A DNA stretch of 64,000 bases. Origin: Saturnia japonica (lineage: Eukaryota > Arthropoda > Insecta > Lepidoptera > Saturniidae). Below the pieces are notes generated by a model. The model had not been told where the DNA came from, did no database searches, and saw only the letters and a program-made list of their open reading frames with translations. The position numbers were made by a program, and so were the translations under genes. The stretch's first letter is position 1; every line of letters starts with the position of its first letter. Of this stretch, positions 34,289 through 44,924 are shown in pieces. The stretch is taken from contig CM065325.1 in assembly GCA_033032175.1 (NCBI GenBank), forward strand, positions 4,988,930 to 5,052,929, in the 5' to 3' direction.

Positions 34289-35460
34289 GAACTTACTGCC
34301 ATTATTATGTGATTATAGTGTCCTGTCTTAGAACGAATTCAGTATCCTAACAAGATGGTGGCTCCCTTGTCAGAATTTTCTGGGTAGTTTTTGTAGCACA
34401 TCAAAATGTATGCTTCTAGTTTATAACTATAATCCACTTCAAATAAGAAAAATAACCAAGCTATATCAAAGAAAACGCTATCAGTATAACATAATATAGG
34501 GTCTAAAACCTAAGTTAATGAATCTATTATATCATTATAAAGCTGAACAGTTTCTTTGTCTGTTTGTTTGGTTGAACGCGCTAATCTCAGGAAGTACTTG
34601 TTCGAATGGAATTTTTTTTTTATGTGATATCCCATTGCTCGAAGAAGGCTATAGGCAATATAACATCACAGTACGACCAATAGGAGCAGAGAAACAATGA
34701 AAAATGTTGCAAAAACTGGGAAATTTATTGCTTTCGAGAGCTTCCATTGCATGCGACTAACCCCCATATAATATGTTCTGCGATTTTTCGTAGTTATCCA
34801 GTTATTAACATTTTCTTATTTTTATGTTGATTATTTTAAAAGACTTTTTTTTTCACAAAGATTTGACTTATTAAGATATACCTATGCTTGATTTTTTGTA
34901 AATATTAGGTGAATAGTATGTCTCACAGATCCAAAAACACTGCGCCATAAAAAACGTTGAAATCTATAGTTGGGCAAAAATTTAAATGATTCAATTTTTT
35001 GGGATAGATTTAAAAAGTCTATCTTTTAAAAATAGCTTTATTTAAACTGGTTTTGCATATACAATTACAACATATAATGCACGACCAAAGCAAAATGACC
35101 CCCACAGAAGTATACTCACAACTAGTACGTGACGCGCGACTCGATAAATTCTATAAAATATTATAAAATTAAGGTGAATGTAAATATTAAGTTGTTATGT
35201 ACCTTAAGGAGATAGTTTAGTTATGAAATGTTATTACATTTGCAATAAATATGTTTATTTAGTGTTTTTTTATTTGCTAGATATAAGAATTGGCAAGTTA
35301 TGCCTTGAAAAGTCGCTGCAAAACGAACCCCGTCAAACTGTACTCAGAACTAGTTGGTGGCGCACGACTTATGTTAAGCAATATAACGGAGTTTTAACGG
35401 TTTCCAAAATGTTATGTAAAATAAATAAGGGTATTTTCAGAAACTATTATATAGAAATTG
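34289..35460. other. Intergenic stretch with an old repeat fragment
   Basis: 34560-34760 ('gaacgcgctaatctcagg', 'gaaggctataggcaatataac') resembles a repeat common in Lepidoptera; a shorter relative ('gaacgtgctaatctctgg') is at 59.22 kb. Otherwise nothing was recognised. Confidence 0.35.
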
Positions 35461-35479
35461 TATATAAGGCGAGCCGATT

Positions 35480-36085
35480 GGAGTCAGTTCCGGGCGTAGA
35501 TCTTGCGATTGACTTTTTAGTCAACCACCTCCAGGTCAGCATCGGAAAGGCCTTGGGATAGGTCTAAGTGGAGAACAATCGCCGCTTTGTACTCTCTGCC
35601 GACGTGCGACCGTTGATGATGGAGAAGAACGCTGCGACTCGTGCGCACGACTCCTATCCGACCGAGGAAAACCGCGCACGGTTACGTGCATTCCGGAGAG
35701 CGGTTAAAGCCCGTATAACTGAGTTCAGAAGTTACAGATGGGATACCTTCGTTGAAGGTCTTAGACCGTCCCATCTGACTTACTAGAATGTAACCCGATC
35801 CATTAAAATAGATGTCGCCCCTTCCATGCTCCCCGCCCCTCGAGAGGAGTCCCGGCACCACACCCGCGTTCGATAGCGTCGACAGGACGGAATGCCTTGC
35901 CACCTGCTTGGAGAGCCAGTGCTTTCCGAACAGTGTCTATGCAAATACCGACCGAGTCGAAAGTGTCGAATCATGCGTGAGGATGCTGAACATACTCCCC
36001 GCGACAAAGTCCCTGCCCCCGGTAACGTCTGAAGAAATCTGTTCCATACTTAAAAGCCTTGAGATTAGAAAGTTACCAGGTCATA
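35480..36085 (+). pseudogene. Internal fragment of an older Jockey ORF2
   Basis: Corresponds to the endonuclease-RT linker of the full element: GVDLAIDFLVNHLQVSIG, KNAATRAHDSYPTEENRAR, VEGLRPSHLTY, TECLATCLESQCFPNSV and PVTSEEICSILKSLEIRK. The frame shifts several times. Both ends are missing, so it is an ancient, heavily mutated insertion of the same family. Confidence 0.85.
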
Positions 36086-36505
36086 CCAGGTTAACCAGAT
36101 TTTTTTAAATAGTAACTCGGTAAATTGATGGTACTTTATCTGATATTACGCACAGTACAATCCAAAAACAACGATAGATCCGGCAGTCTTTCTCTTAAAA
36201 TCATTTGAATTTGTTACCAGACAATCTTTTGGCATAAATTATGTCATTTTGTCTTAAATCATATCCATGTTAAAGTGACTCACAGAAATAATCTTCCCCA
36301 ATTGAATATATTATATTTCACCAAACCACACTGGTGGCCGAGTGTAAAAAATAATCTCGCGTCCTCATAGAGTATAACTTATACGAGGCTTTGAAAACTA
36401 CTAGATCCACGTTTTAAAATGCATGTGGATCTATCCACAAAAATTAAAAAAAGGTTGTAAAAGGAATATCTCCACTTCTACCTCCCGTGAATTCAAAAAG
36501 GCAGG

Positions 36506-37190
36506 CTACGTTTCATTCTTCCTAGCAAAAATATTTCCTTGTTTAGTCCAAATATATTTCCAGTCGTGTCGACGTCCCACATCACGTGATTTTCCGAATA
36601 GTTGCCTGTTGAATTTAGTTAGGTGCTCATTGACGTTTAACCAAAGTGCCGGCCCTGGCAAATCGAGGTCGGAAGACCTGAGGTGGCGGTGACTGCGATG
36701 TACAAATCTGACAGTGATATTTCTTAGTCTTACAGTATCCGGTGCGCTTTCACCCCCTGGGCAATCCCGACGAATCAGTCCGACACGATCCACGGAAACG
36801 ATATCACTCTCACTCAACTTCAAATCCAACGTCAGAGACATGAGGAAATTTTCATCTCGTGTTTCAGGAATGCCAAGCATTTCTATATCATTATGAAGTA
36901 ACTTTTGTTCACTAGCATTAAGCTGTTGTTTTAATACAGCGATTGAATTTCTCATTAGGCTCCTGTCTAGGCTGTGGGATTCTGAGAACTTATTCTCGAG
37001 CGGTTGAATATTTGATTCAAGTACAGTAATACCTTTATTAGAATTTTCAGTGCTCGCTTTTCCAAGGCTTCAATCCTTAGCCCTAAGCTACTAACTTGCT
37101 CTTGACACAATTTGAGCTCGGTTTTAACACTACATATCTCTTTATAGTACTTACGGACCTCTAGTGCCAAAGATATGTTCACATTGTCAT
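36506..37190 (-). pseudogene. LINE ORF1 with coiled coil (L1/CR1-like gag)
   Basis: The minus-strand frame 37182-36967 is helix-forming (ELKLCQEQVSSLGLRIEALE). After one frameshift, 36955-36506 reads IEMLGIPETRDENFL, LSESDIVSVDRVG, NITVRFVHRSHRHLRSS, LWLNVNEHLTKFNRQLF and HDWKYIWTKQGNIFARK. Coiled coil, RRM and C-terminal domain in this order are the layout of ORF1 proteins that bind LINE RNA as trimers. No ORF2 is attached. Confidence 0.7.
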
Positions 37191-37477
37191 CATTTTTCTG
37201 TGCCGTCTAGCTTAAATTCTTACATGACTCTGAACTAATCTCTGTACTGGGATTAACGGAAGAAAACTCTCTCATACAAATAAGATTCTCAGGAAAGTCA
37301 GTAGCGAGCTGAACTAAAAAAACTTGTTTCACTCTACACTTTCGAGCAAAACCATCCCTTTTACTGGCGTGGATGAGTTATCCTTCCGTGGGAATTTTAT
37401 TTTACAGAGTGGGCCAGAAAGGCGTATGATTTTAAAAATACTCTTGCGTTTGAACCTTATGAGCGGGGATTGCACGG

Positions 37478-37880
37478 ATGGTGGAGATGAGAAGCTTGGT
37501 TCTAGGCAATTTAGTAGCGATGGATCGCTTCACCGGAGCGCAGCGTGCATCCTGCGTTAAACATTATTATAAAAATGGCAATTCGTGCGCTATTGTTCGA
37601 CGTTTATTTCAGCGTGAGTTTGGATTACATGACGTAAATCAGTGTCCGAAGGAAAGTGTGATTCGATCGTGGGTCAGAAAGTTCGAAGCTACTGGTTCGA
37701 CTCTAAAACAGAAGCCTGCGGGACGCCCAAAGTCAACAAGAACGGAAGACACAATTGAACAAGTTAGAGCTTCATTTCAACGTAATCCTGGTCTATCGAC
37801 TCGTAAGCGATCAGCTAAACTTATGGTGTCCAGAACATCTTTGGGTCACATTTTGTTGAAAGATTTGAATTTGCACCCAT
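37478..37880 (+). pseudogene. Transposase N-terminus with DUF4817-type helix-turn-helix
   Basis: From 37498 the frame reads MDRFTGAQRASCVKHYYKN, CPKESVIRSWVRKFEATGS and TEDTIEQVRASFQRNPGLS, the paired-type DNA-binding head of a Tc1/mariner-related family widespread in insects. It stops at LLKDLNLHP, before the catalytic domain, so it is a truncated copy. Confidence 0.7.
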
Positions 37881-38117
37881 AAAAAATTAACATGGGATGC
37901 CATTAACAGCATAACTGAAAGCGTCTGGCAAAAAAAAGTGAACCATGTAGACAGGCTCAGACAAAAATATTGGGATGATGACCTACTGCAGGAAGCAAAT
38001 GAAACACAAATTATAATAAATTTGCAATCAGATAACTCTTTTGAAAGTGAAGGATTCAGTAGTGACGAAGAACCCGAATTAGAAGGAGCAGAGCCACTTA
38101 TCAGTGATGATGACTAA
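37881..38117 (+). pseudogene. C-terminal tail of a pogo/Tigger-type transposase (tentative)
   Basis: An open frame directly after the previous fragment reads LTWDAINSITESVWQKKV, NHVDRLRQKYWDDDL and an acidic end (SSDEEPELEGAEPLISDDD). The 'W..I....W.K' pattern resembles C-terminal ends of pogo-like transposases. It has no catalytic motifs. Confidence 0.35.
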
Positions 38118-38815
38118 TGTTAATATTATTATAATAAATACCTACATAAACTTAAACTGTGTTTTTATTAATTACAACATCACTTTTAGTAAACATAATT
38201 AAATGTCGAGTTAAAATTTAAAAACGTTCCGCCCGCTAGCCGTTATTGATAAAGGGATGCCGGTCGGACGCAGGTAGCTGGGGCAACAAATCCTAAATAA
38301 TATTTTACATTATTTTCTTAACCTCTCCCTTATTACCTGTTATTGACCAAGCCATTTTACTTTTACACAGGGACCAGCGCAGTTCCATAAGGCCTATAAG
38401 TGCGAGCGAGAGGTCTGATAAAAAATATTTATGGCTCAGTTCGCACGCTTGTAATAGCTCATGTATAATAAATATAAGGCGGCGTTGTTCCGAATTAAAC
38501 ACTCGCTACATTAAAAAAAATAGCAGAGACGAAGTCGCGGGTGGATACTTGTGATATTTTTTTGTGTACAGTACAACCATGCGTCTGTGGCGTCACCGCC
38601 CCCAGGTCTCAACTTATTGCGCACGGGTAGTATACACTTTTAATTGTTGTCGTAGTACCTTGGTTTGTCGTGTTTCGGGATCACCCGGTGTTTCCTTTTT
38701 CCTTTTTTTAAATAAACGATGCGTGAGGACTATGCAAAGAGTAACTAGTAACATTAAATACGAACCAAAGTTGCGACATGCCTTAAAAATATGTGGAAAT
38801 CGATATGAATTCGAT
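38118..38815. other. Intergenic stretch, nothing firmly recognised
   Basis: A 65-codon open frame on the minus strand (38502-38305, EQRRLIFIIHELLQACELS) has protein-like composition but no family could be named. 'gacgaagtcgcgggtgga' at 38529 resembles Helitron-like tails. Confidence 0.3.
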
Positions 38816-38820
38816 GCTCC

Positions 38821-38858
<38 letters not shown>

Positions 38859-39361
38859 CTGACTACACTGTTAGCCTTAGGGGCCCTAAAGCCGCTGCGG
38901 CTTTTACAGCTTCACCGGACTTGGGGGGCGAGCGCAGAGGGCACTCAGCCGCGAAAGTTTTGTGGACGACTCGCACGAGGGTGCCAAAGTGGCCGGACCT
39001 CGGCTCGGGCGGTCGTCGCGTTCGCAAATAGGTCGCGATCTATTCGAATCCCTACACCTACGATTCGAGCTAACTAAATATACACATAGGCACGTTCCCT
39101 TCCTCCTGGGAGGAAGGAAGGAACCGTGCGTATGTGTATTCAATAATCGGAATGTTTCTACACTAACTAGCGCTAACTAACTAGCGTAAAAAAAGAAAAA
39201 AAAGGTCCCTCACAGAACCTATGTACCTGTGTGGTGTGCACGTGTGTATGTTCATACGTGTGTAGTGTTGTATGTAGGTAGCTAAGTGATGCACGTACAG
39301 TGTCACTTGTATCGCGCGGGCGGTTGCCTGACCCAAGGGTTTCACACCGAGGCTCCAAAAT
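38816..39361 (-). mobile_element. Jockey 3'UTR-only copy 2 with 10 bp TSD
   Basis: Body 38826-39351, TSD 'gctccaaaat' at 38816-38825 and 39352-39361. It has the same 5' end (CTCGGTGTG...) and the same diagnostic duplication as copy 1, with a different target site, so it is an independent insertion. The poly(A) is about 29 bases. Confidence 0.9.
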
Positions 39362-39763
39362 AAATATAAACGATTTATATTGATATATTTGTAAGAAAAT
39401 ATCGATATCTTTTACCCATGTTACCATCTCTACGCTGGACTGGACGAAAATATGCACCATAAAGCAAGGTAATAATACATCGGGAAATGCACCATAGAGT
39501 AAGTTAATACATTGTTAAGACTTGACAGACACTACTACCAATATGACATTGTATTATTTGATAAATGTATAAAATAATTTCTCAATTTTTGCTATTTTCA
39601 AAACTAGAAGTGTACAGACAAATGAATACTGTGTAAATATTATTCAGTATAAAATGTGACACATTAGTAAATTTCTATTTACTGAATTGGCATATTACTT
39701 AAACCTACGTTCTTTGTAAGCAAGTGTACGTCAAAAATTAGTAGGTATGTTCTTTAAAATATA
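39362..39763. promoter_or_regulatory. Upstream region of ATG4
   Basis: About 400 bp between the Jockey 3'UTR copy and the ATG4 start codon must contain the promoter and 5'UTR of ATG4. No TATA box or other core element can be named with confidence. Confidence 0.35.
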
Positions 39764-41173
39764 ATGAATGGACATAATAGTATCACTGTTCAGAGCTCTG
39801 AACTAAATATTTCTAATAATGGGATCAGACAAAGTACATCAGGTATACAGTTGGACAAACACCGTGCTACAGCATCGAATACCAGGGATAGCTCTGAAGA
39901 TTTACTTGACCTCAAAGGAAAAGTAGAATCTCGTTTGTTGTCTATGTGGAATAATGTTAAATTTGGATGGACAGTAAAACTTAAAACTAGCTTTTCCAAA
40001 GAATCACCTGTATGGCTCCTTGGGCGATGTTACCATCGCAAACTGAGCCCATCTGGATCCCTGGAGTCTTCTACAGAAATAGGTACAGAAGCAACTGCAC
40101 ATCAACCTATGGAACAAATTTATGGGGAAGGAATTGAAGGTTTCAAGTCAGATTTCATTAGTAAAATATGGATGACATACAGAAGGGAATTTCCAACTAT
40201 GTCTGGTTCAACATTTACTACAGATTGTGGTTGGGGTTGTATGCTTCGTAGTGGCCAAATGATGCTTGCACAAGCTTTAGTCTGTCATTTTCTTGGGCGA
40301 TCATGGAGATGGACTGAAAAACCCATACAAAATGCTAGAGAATTTCAAGAAGACTGTCTGCACCGTATGATCATAAAATGGTTTGGTGACAAGTCATCTG
40401 TGAACAGTCCATTATCTATTCACCAGATGGTCAGCTTGGGAGAAGCATTAGGAAAAAAACCTGGAGATTGGTATGGTCCAGCATCAGTAGCTCATTGCCT
40501 AAAAGCAGTCATGGCTGCAGCTTCAAGAGAAAATTATGAATTTGACTCTTTGGAGGTTTATGTTGCTCAAGACTCCACAATTTATATTCAAGATGTCCTG
40601 TCTCTTTGTCGGTTACCACATGGAGCTTGGAAGTCTTTAATAATATTAGTTCCAGTTAAATTGGGTTCTGATAAATTAAATCCTATTTATGCTCCCTGCC
40701 TCACTTCACTCCTGACCCTTGATTTTTGCATTGGAATAATAGGAGGAAGACCGAAGCACTCTTTATATTTTGTGGGATATCAAGATGATAGATTAATATA
40801 TCTAGATCCACATTACTGTCAAGAAATGGTTGATGTATGGCAACCTAACTTTTCATTACAATCTTTTCATTGTCGTTCACCAAGGAAAATGCCTATCACT
40901 AAAATGGATCCATCCTGTTGCATTGGTTTCTATCTTGCAACACAGCATGATTTTGAAACATTCATTAACATAATTAAATCATTCCTAATTCCACAAGGTA
41001 TTTCATCTAATTTTGAATATCCTATATTTACATTAAATAATGGTACTTGTAATACTGTGATGGACACACCTAATATTAGATATTCAATTTTTGAGACAGA
41101 ACAAAATTGGGTAACTCCAAACATACAAGATAGTGATACAGATTTTGAGTCTGAGGAATTTGTTTTAGTGTAA
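39764..41173 (+). CDS. ATG4: Autophagy cysteine protease ATG4 (C/D type), single exon
   Basis: 469 residues with no intron. The peptidase C54 domain covers ~55-405. The segment LLSMWNNVKFGWTVK and SFSKESPVWLLGRCY is typical of the ATG4C/D branch. The catalytic Cys is residue 159 in DCGWGCMLRSGQM; Asp348 and His350 are in YLDPHYCQ; the Trp and Gly of GDWYGPASVAH and the GGRPKHSLYFVGY loop are present. ATG4 cuts the C-terminus of Atg8/LC3 proteins to expose glycine and later removes them from lipid, in the cytosol. The last residues (SDTDFESEEFVLV) are acidic and end in F-x-x-V, a likely Atg8-interacting LIR motif. The intact frame and conserved site argue for function. Lack of introns in an intron-bearing neighbourhood could mean a retrocopy; no poly(A) remnant or TSD was seen. 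FNTB converges from the other side. Confidence 0.95.
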   Translation: MNGHNSITVQSSELNISNNGIRQSTSGIQLDKHRATASNTRDSSEDLLDLKGKVESRLLSMWNNVKFGWTVKLKTSFSKESPVWLLGRCYHRKLSPSGSLESSTEIGTEATAHQPMEQIYGEGIEGFKSDFISKIWMTYRREFPTMSGSTFTTDCGWGCMLRSGQMMLAQALVCHFLGRSWRWTEKPIQNAREFQEDCLHRMIIKWFGDKSSVNSPLSIHQMVSLGEALGKKPGDWYGPASVAHCLKAVMAAASRENYEFDSLEVYVAQDSTIYIQDVLSLCRLPHGAWKSLIILVPVKLGSDKLNPIYAPCLTSLLTLDFCIGIIGGRPKHSLYFVGYQDDRLIYLDPHYCQEMVDVWQPNFSLQSFHCRSPRKMPITKMDPSCCIGFYLATQHDFETFINIIKSFLIPQGISSNFEYPIFTLNNGTCNTVMDTPNIRYSIFETEQNWVTPNIQDSDTDFESEEFVLV

Positions 41174-41238
41174 TTTGTAATTATGTAACTATAACATTAT
41201 ATTACTGCTATGCTTATTATTTATATAGCTATGTAAAG

Positions 41239-41244
41239 AATAAA
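41239..41244 (+). terminator. Polyadenylation signal of ATG4
   Basis: AATAAA 66 bases after the ATG4 stop codon. Confidence 0.7.
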
Positions 41245-41514
41245 ATACATTACCAAAAACCATTTGTGCATCTTTTATTGTTTTTACAAACCAATTTATA
41301 TAATGAATTAATAATCAAACAGAATCTTTATCAGTGCTAAAATTATGTTTTTAAAATATAATTTACATAATAAATATATATATTATAGTTCTAGAGTTTT
41401 GAGTTATAATCAAAAGCATGATTAATAATAATTGTGATATCATTCTAGTGTTTCATTCAAGTTTACTCTTTTTACTTATATATATGTACTATAAATAAGC
41501 CCTTTCAATGCAGT

Positions 41515-41520
41515 TTTATT
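41515..41520 (-). terminator. Polyadenylation signal of FNTB
   Basis: AATAAA on the minus strand about 50 bases after the FNTB stop; a second candidate lies at ~41273-41278. Confidence 0.55.
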
Positions 41521-41569
41521 TTAAACAAATGATGGTTTATAGAAGACACTCAACTTATGGAAATAATGT

Positions 41570-44113
41570 TTAACTGTTGTCTTTAACTGGTGGTGGATGT
41601 CTAATGAAATAATGTACTGCATTGTACACAAGATGTGGAGCAACATTATGTAAAGGATGGATACGATTAAGTTCATTTATGGGGGATCCCAACACCAAAG
41701 GATCTCCAACTCCAGTTCCATGTTGTGCTACAGAAAGGCCACTCAACCCATAACATGTATGATATATATCTCTAGGTCTGTAACAAAATAAATCTGATAT
41801 TCTACCATGTTAACATACTTTCATAATATATCATTATAATTATTTTTTACTTACTTGCCAGGCTTATCGATCAAACCTCCGTCTCGACTTTGACAACAGA
41901 TTAAAATATATTCTTGTAAAGCTTCTTGATTAAATAGAACTGTTTCTATTGAATCACTATTTTCTAAAAAATAAATCGCATTATCACAAAGAAATCGAAC
42001 CGTTAAATAGAAGAGAAGGCAAAATTATATATTATGGTGCTTAGAAGAGAAAAGAAATAAACAGAAAAAAGTTATCAAGGGTTTGGATATAGTAATTTCA
42101 TTAAATTGTGACACAGCAACATGCACAAATTGTGCAGACAATTCTGCCATACAATATATTGTGTAGCATAGTGGAAGGTGTATCAACATTTTACATAATA
42201 TAATTTATTAATGGTCTCTACTATACTAGAGCTATTGGTGGCAGAGGTGAATATAAGATGCCACTGACCTTGAGATAAAATTGCACTTATAATCGGGAAA
42301 GAAGCTCCTTGCCAAAAAGAATAACATCCATCTACCAATTTATTTGTTCTGCCTTGGAAGCCTCCCTCTACTCGCATTTGTCTGTTCACACACCAACGTA
42401 ATAGAGCATCTATATCACACAGTTGTGTTCTATTCAGTAAAGCTAATGATGCTATACCACAAAAAGCATATCCACCATGGGCTTCCATGCCTGGACACCC
42501 AGAAAATCCACCTTCATATGTCTGACAACTTACAATCCACTCTGATGTCTTATCAAATAAAGCTTCTGTATAAGTATTTGTTACTTTGGCTATACTAATT
42601 GCACAATATGCACCTCTTATGTCCTGTTCTCCTCCTTTATGAAGGGCAAAAGACCCATCCACATCTCTTACTGTCCATAGAAATTTTTGTATGCTACTTC
42701 TATCTATAGAGTCATAAGCTTCATCAGTGCCAATAATACTGAGTGCATTTACTGCTGCATATGTTGCACCAAGATGTGGAAATTGTCCAGGTCCACCTCC
42801 ATAACCTCCTTCTTCATGCTGGCATTTAGATAAAAATTGAACTATATGTGACATTGTCTCAGCATCAGGCATATCCTTAAGTATCCACAATGAATGTAAA
42901 ATCCAGTAAATCAACCAGGTTCTGCTTGCATCCAGACATTCATAGCTTTTAGGTAAATTATGTAGACAACTTTTTAATAATCTACAATGCATTTGCTTTT
43001 TCAACCTCGGTATGTCAGGATCAATTGAACAATCATTTTCAAACTGTTTATATAATTTCAGTATTGTTGCTTCAACATAAATCTGGAAACCATTTTATTA
43101 AACAAAATTAAAATAAAGGATTGACAACATTAAGACACTAAGATATGGTTATTGGCAATAATTACACCAGTATTATTGAATTATTTACTAATTATAGTCA
43201 ACCACAATAATGATGATCAGTGGAGGCTCATCCTAAGGAGAGCTGGTGCAGTGAATTCATACAAAAATTTACTGAACAAAATGTGTTGTGTTTTTATCTT
43301 ATCCAGACTTATGTATGTAACATGTATTAATCCTTTATACTCTAAACTAAGCAGAGCTTAACACTAACAACAATTACATACAATAAAAAGATTTGGTATT
43401 AAGTTGTACTGAGTGGAGTACCAACGATTGCACTCCTATGAAACAAAATTCAGTACAACAATAAGCATGGAATACGATGACTGCCAAAGAGAGCATTCTA
43501 CACGGCTCGACATGTGAAACCAATATTTTGTATGAGAAATCAATATATTCTGGAGCAGGGCTCCTGTGCTATATTATATATACAAATAGTATGACTTCGC
43601 TTGTGTTTAATTATGTTTGTGATTTGTGTTTAGATAATTACTAATCTAAGTTAAAATAAGATATTAGTAATTTGTAACATAGAAAATGACTACAACGTTG
43701 ATATACAATATTTTATGAACTACACTTTAAAATCTGATGCATGAAACTTTGGAAAATTTTACTTAGGTATGATATAATATTGTATGTAATATGTAAAGTA
43801 AAAAAAAATATATAAAATGTAATTAAATATTATGTATTTAAATAAATAAATATTTTAATAATTCTTATCACTTCAGTAGAAAGCGTACATTGTTTTTTAG
43901 TGAATGCCCATTATATGATATGTAATAGAAAATATATAATACAAAGTAGCAATAAAAGAAGAAAACAAGTGAAAGATATGAATATTTAGAGATTGTATAC
44001 TGATTAACAAATTTTTATCAATCTACCTGTTCAGATGACGAATCCGTATTGACATCTTCGGCGTCAAACATTTCCTCAGCAATATCGTGGTAAAACCTAA
44101 TGTGACTTCCCAT
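41570..44113 (-). CDS. FNTB: Protein farnesyltransferase subunit beta, 4 exons
   Basis: Exons (minus): 44113-44027, 43082-42269, 41963-41855 and 41777-41570; 1218 nt, 405 residues. All introns are GT-AG and frames join cleanly (SEQ|IYVEAT, SQ|ENSDSIE, KPGK|PRDIYHTC). The protein is an alpha-alpha barrel with prenyltransferase repeats: EEGGYGGGPGQFPHLGATYA, VDGSFALHKGGEQDIRGAYC, YEGGFSGCPGMEAHGGYAFC and VEGGFQGRTNKLVDGCYSFW. The zinc ligands are Asp280 and Cys282 (VDGCYSFW) and His343 (DIYHTCYGLSG). With the alpha subunit it transfers farnesyl to CaaX cysteines of Ras-like proteins and lamins in the cytosol. It is slightly shorter than the human protein (437), mostly at the N-terminus. Exon 2 reads past its donor for ~30 codons into intron, which is not coding. 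Intron 1 (43083-44026) holds nothing recognised. Confidence 0.96.
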
Positions 44114-44924
44114 TTTGTTACATACGGCGATGGATGGTTGCCGAAAAATATTTTGGCGAGAATTAGTATGTATCGACCTTTTTGGTAACTAAGTCCTTAG
44201 TCGTAATTAGAACTATATAAACCTTGATATTATTGGCACCTATAACATAGAATGTACAATATATACATAACGAAAATAAAATATATTCTTTAATAATATT
44301 TTTTTATGGATAAATAATTATTGTAACTACGAACTAGCCTTTTTACTTTTTAGTACTTAGTTGTGTATTTGCAAAAGTGGTTACTATTCAAATCTATGAT
44401 TTGATTTAGCGCTGGACGAATAAAATATATTTATACCATTTCCATTTCTTTATTTTCTCGATGACGGCTCCTGCGGAAACTTGAACGAGCGTCTTTTTTA
44501 CATTATGTATGTATTATTTTATAAAAATATGACGTTTACACACGTACAAGGTTATACCAGAATCGGAGAAACTGAAAGGGATGGAGCTATATCGATAAAC
44601 GTAACACGATAACCGACACGTTATTTTTTATAAAATGTAAGAAACTAAACTACTGCCGGATACTTTTGTACAAATTTATTAACTAATATTATATTTCATT
44701 ACAAGATGTTACACGTATTAATTCTTGATTGATAATGCGTACTTCTTCAAAATTTTCGAAGCTTCACTCGATGACCTCTCCCCAACATTTATTATAAGTT
44801 CCTTTACTTGTATATTCTCGAATGCCACATGAATTTCCCAATCCGACGCTATAATGTTTTGGGTTCTTCCCACAATTTTTTCCCACTTTTCGGCAGTTAC
44901 TTCCGCACATGCATTTTTTCATAA
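44114..44924. other. Upstream region of FNTB
   Basis: Contains the FNTB promoter side and AT-rich intergenic DNA. No coding signal and no partner repeat were seen. Confidence 0.35.

Noticed and set aside
42183..42268. C-terminal extension of FNTB exon 2 (reading on past SQ into GQWHLI…)
   Set aside because: A CAAG|GTCAGT donor precedes it, and the following exons supply the conserved His and C-terminus in frame.
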